Source: Bifidobacteriaceae bacterium (GTDB lineage: Bacteria > Actinomycetota > Actinomycetes > Actinomycetales > WQXJ01). From it: 24,648 nucleotides of DNA. The DNA lies in assembly GCA_031279575.1 (NCBI GenBank), contig JAITIG010000104.1, positions 1 to 24,648 of the forward strand, read 5' to 3'. Under the pieces are notes generated by a model, which saw only the letters and a list, made by a program, of their open reading frames with translations, was not told the origin of the DNA and did not search any database. The position numbers and the translations under genes are program-made. Below, one piece after another: positions 23,033-24,648 of the stretch (the first letter of the stretch is position 1; each line of letters begins with the position of its first letter).

Positions 23033-23124
23033 GCGCGGCCGCAGGCGCCCCGGGGCAGGCGGCGGACGGCATCGCGCGCCAGGCCTGGCGGGGGGCGCCG
23101 GCGGGGCCGGGGGGCGGGTGCTGA
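23029..23124 (+). CDS. Possible 31-residue small protein between MSGPK gene and kinase
   Basis: The ATG shares ATGA with the upstream TGA, and the TGA shares TGATG with the kinase start. The ORF therefore bridges two genes with perfect start/stop coupling. The product would be MSAAAGAPG..., Gly/Ala-rich, with one Trp and a C-terminal GGGC. It may be a real small protein, or only a ribosome bridge, or chance in GC-rich DNA. No homologue is recognised. Confidence 0.35.
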   Translation: MSAAAGAPGQAADGIARQAWRGAPAGPGGGC

Positions 23125-24632
23125 TGGCGCGCACTCGCCGCGAGACGCGCCCAGGCGGCCCCCGGGGCGCCGCGCCCACCCGGCTCGAGCGGCCCGGCGG
23201 CCCGCCGGCGCGCCACACCCCGCCGGCCGCGGTGGTGGCGCGCTACGAGCCGTTGGCCGAGTTCCCCGCCGCCGGCGCCGAGGCGGACCTGATGCTGGTG
23301 CGGGACCGGGCCAGCGGCGAGCAGGTGGTGTTCAAGTGGTACCGGCTCGGCCTCAAACCCGATCCGCTGGCGATGGCGCTGCTGCGCGCGGCCGACCCGC
23401 GCCACGTGGTGCGCCTGGTCGACTTCCACGACGCCGCCGATGGCGCCTGGGAGCTGCAAGAGTACTGCCCGCTCGGCTCCCTGGGGGACTGGGTGGCGGC
23501 CCAGGGCGGGCGGCTGCCCCCGCCCACCTTGGCCCTCGCCTTGGCGGAGATGGCGGCCGCGCTGCACTATTTGCACAGCTTGGGCGCGGGGATCGCCCAC
23601 CGGGACTTGAAACCGGCCAATGTGCTGGTCCGCGCCGCCCAGCCGCTGGACCTGGTGCTGGCGGACTTCGGGTTGGCCCGGGCCCAGCAGGGCATGTCGC
23701 GCCTGACCACCACCCTCAAAGGCACCTGGCATTACACCGCCCCGGAGGTGTACAAGCAGATCTCGTCGCCGAAGTCGGATTGGTTCTCGCTGGGCGCGAT
23801 CATCTACGAGTTGCACACCGGGCGGCGCCTGTTCGCCATGGAGGACGGCTCGGAGATAGACGATGCCGACGCCCGGGCCAGGTGCGAGAGCGGCGCCTAC
23901 TCCACCGCCGCGGTGGCCGACCCGCGCTGGCGGCTGCTGTGCGACGGGCTGTTGGCCTACCAGCGGCAGGAGCGCTGGGGCTATGAGCAGGTCGAGGCCT
24001 GGCTGGGCGGCGCCTCGCCGCCGGCCCCGGCCCAAACCGGGCCGCCCGGCCCGGCCCCGGGCCAGCCGCCCGGCCCGGGGTACCAGCCTGGGTGGGCCTC
24101 GGCGCCGGTGCGCAGCGGCCCGGAGCTGGCCGAGCAGCTGCGCGTCCACTGGCGCGAGGCGGCGGACGGATTGGCGGGCCGGCCCGAAGCCGGCCTGGTG
24201 CGCTTTGTGGCGGGGCTGCCGGCCGGCCCGGAGGCGCTGGAGGTGCTCGACTCGGCCGAGGGCGTGGCCGCCAAACTGGTCCGCTTGCAGGGCTTGCTGG
24301 ACCCGGGCGGCCCGCTGGTGTTCGATGGCGCCGCCTTGGACCCCGAATCGGTGGGCCGGCGCGTCCAAGCCGCCGCGCGCGGCCGGGCGGAAGCCTTGGA
24401 CTGGCTTGAGGCGGTCCTGGCGCAGGGCGTTTTGACGGCCTTCGCCGAGGTGGCGCCCTCGCCGCAGATGGCCCGGGCGGCCTATTGGCTGGGCCGCTGG
24501 CACGACCAGGCGGTGGCGGCGCTGGCCCCCCTGGCGCCCGAGTTGGCCGAGATTGGCCGGGCGGCTTGGCGCGAGTCGCTGCCGGAGCTGTTCGGCGAGG
24601 CGCTGCGCCGGGCCGGCCGGGAGGCGGCCTGA
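23124..24632 (+). CDS. Divergent Ser/Thr protein kinase with uncharacterised C-terminal domain
   Basis: The ATG at 23124 gives 502 residues; the open frame continues upstream without a better start. Residues 41-295 are a Hanks-type kinase: Lys71 in VVFKWYR, HRDLKPAN (159-166) with Asp161, DFG (181-183), the TLKGTWHYTAPE activation segment with APE (207-209), and SDWFSLGAIIYELHTGRR. The Gly-rich loop is degenerate (FPAAGAEADLMLV) and no helix-C glutamate is obvious. A Pro/Gly linker (298-328) leads to a helical domain (334-500) that I cannot identify. There is no membrane segment or PASTA repeat, so it is not a PknB-type sensor. It should phosphorylate proteins of its own operon; inference. 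Confidence 0.88.
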   Translation: MARTRRETRPGGPRGAAPTRLERPGGPPARHTPPAAVVARYEPLAEFPAAGAEADLMLVRDRASGEQVVFKWYRLGLKPDPLAMALLRAADPRHVVRLVDFHDAADGAWELQEYCPLGSLGDWVAAQGGRLPPPTLALALAEMAAALHYLHSLGAGIAHRDLKPANVLVRAAQPLDLVLADFGLARAQQGMSRLTTTLKGTWHYTAPEVYKQISSPKSDWFSLGAIIYELHTGRRLFAMEDGSEIDDADARARCESGAYSTAAVADPRWRLLCDGLLAYQRQERWGYEQVEAWLGGASPPAPAQTGPPGPAPGQPPGPGYQPGWASAPVRSGPELAEQLRVHWREAADGLAGRPEAGLVRFVAGLPAGPEALEVLDSAEGVAAKLVRLQGLLDPGGPLVFDGAALDPESVGRRVQAAARGRAEALDWLEAVLAQGVLTAFAEVAPSPQMARAAYWLGRWHDQAVAALAPLAPELAEIGRAAWRESLPELFGEALRRAGREAA

Positions 24633-24648
24633 TGGCGCGGGCGGCGCG
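24632..24648 (+). CDS. First codons of a further operon gene (runs off the window)
   Basis: The ATG overlaps the kinase TGA in TGATG, and GGGAGG lies 7 nt upstream, a good ribosome site. Only MARAA is visible, so the product is unknown, but the operon clearly seems to go on. Confidence 0.45.

Noticed and set aside
22431..23123. Upstream extension of the kinase ORF
   Set aside because: It lies inside the MSGPK gene in another frame. The coupled ATG at 23124 explains the start, though a frameshift fusion is kept as a finding.

Overview
The window is very GC-rich and reads as chromosomal DNA of an Actinomycetota bacterium. The evidence is the fasR-fabD-fabH-acpP-fabF fatty-acid operon, DUF3052 and DUF3145 genes, an actinobacterial MerR regulator, frequent GTG/TTG starts, 4-nt start/stop overlaps and TANNNT -10 hexamers close to start codons. 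The genus cannot be fixed from the sequence. I saw no tRNA, rRNA, IS element or CRISPR array, and no gene-free stretch above 300 bases.

1-6380: after the 3' end of a truncated gene (1-231) lies a divergent metabolic locus. Leftward from about 4444 run a D-glutamate cyclase (DUF4392) and a TRAP transporter in the order dctP-dctM-dctQ. Rightward run a YheO/DauR-type PAS-HTH regulator and an Ldh_2-family oxidoreductase whose two usual active-site histidines are not visible. A candidate promoter and palindromes sit between the arms. I read this as a D-amino-acid/pyroglutamate uptake and conversion module.

6450-10715: housekeeping genes on +: MerR regulator, MFS_3 exporter, DUF308/HdeD membrane protein (ATGA-coupled to the exporter), peptide deformylase and DUF3145, the last preceded by a perfect 10-bp inverted repeat.

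10743-15478 (minus): type II fatty-acid operon fabD-fabH-acpP-fabF with the PucR-like regulator fasR upstream. A 17-bp palindrome lies before fasR and a related degenerate site before fabD. The ACP has unusual residues around its phosphopantetheine serine. DUF3052 (15591-16037) is divergent from fasR.

16051-18911 (minus): polar amino-acid ABC transporter. The permease has an extra N-terminal membrane domain joined through a linker encoded by a perfect-period hexanucleotide repeat.

19063-21765 (minus): valS, interrupted by an in-frame TAA at codon 660 with both halves otherwise intact. Its leader can fold into a long hairpin that hides its Shine-Dalgarno sequence.

21896-24648 (+): an accessory-looking operon: a coiled-coil MSGPK protein, a 31-codon ORF linked by ATGA and TGATG overlaps, a divergent Ser/Thr kinase with an unknown C-terminal domain, and the first codons of a further gene. 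With the 1-6380 locus, this is the best candidate for an undescribed system.
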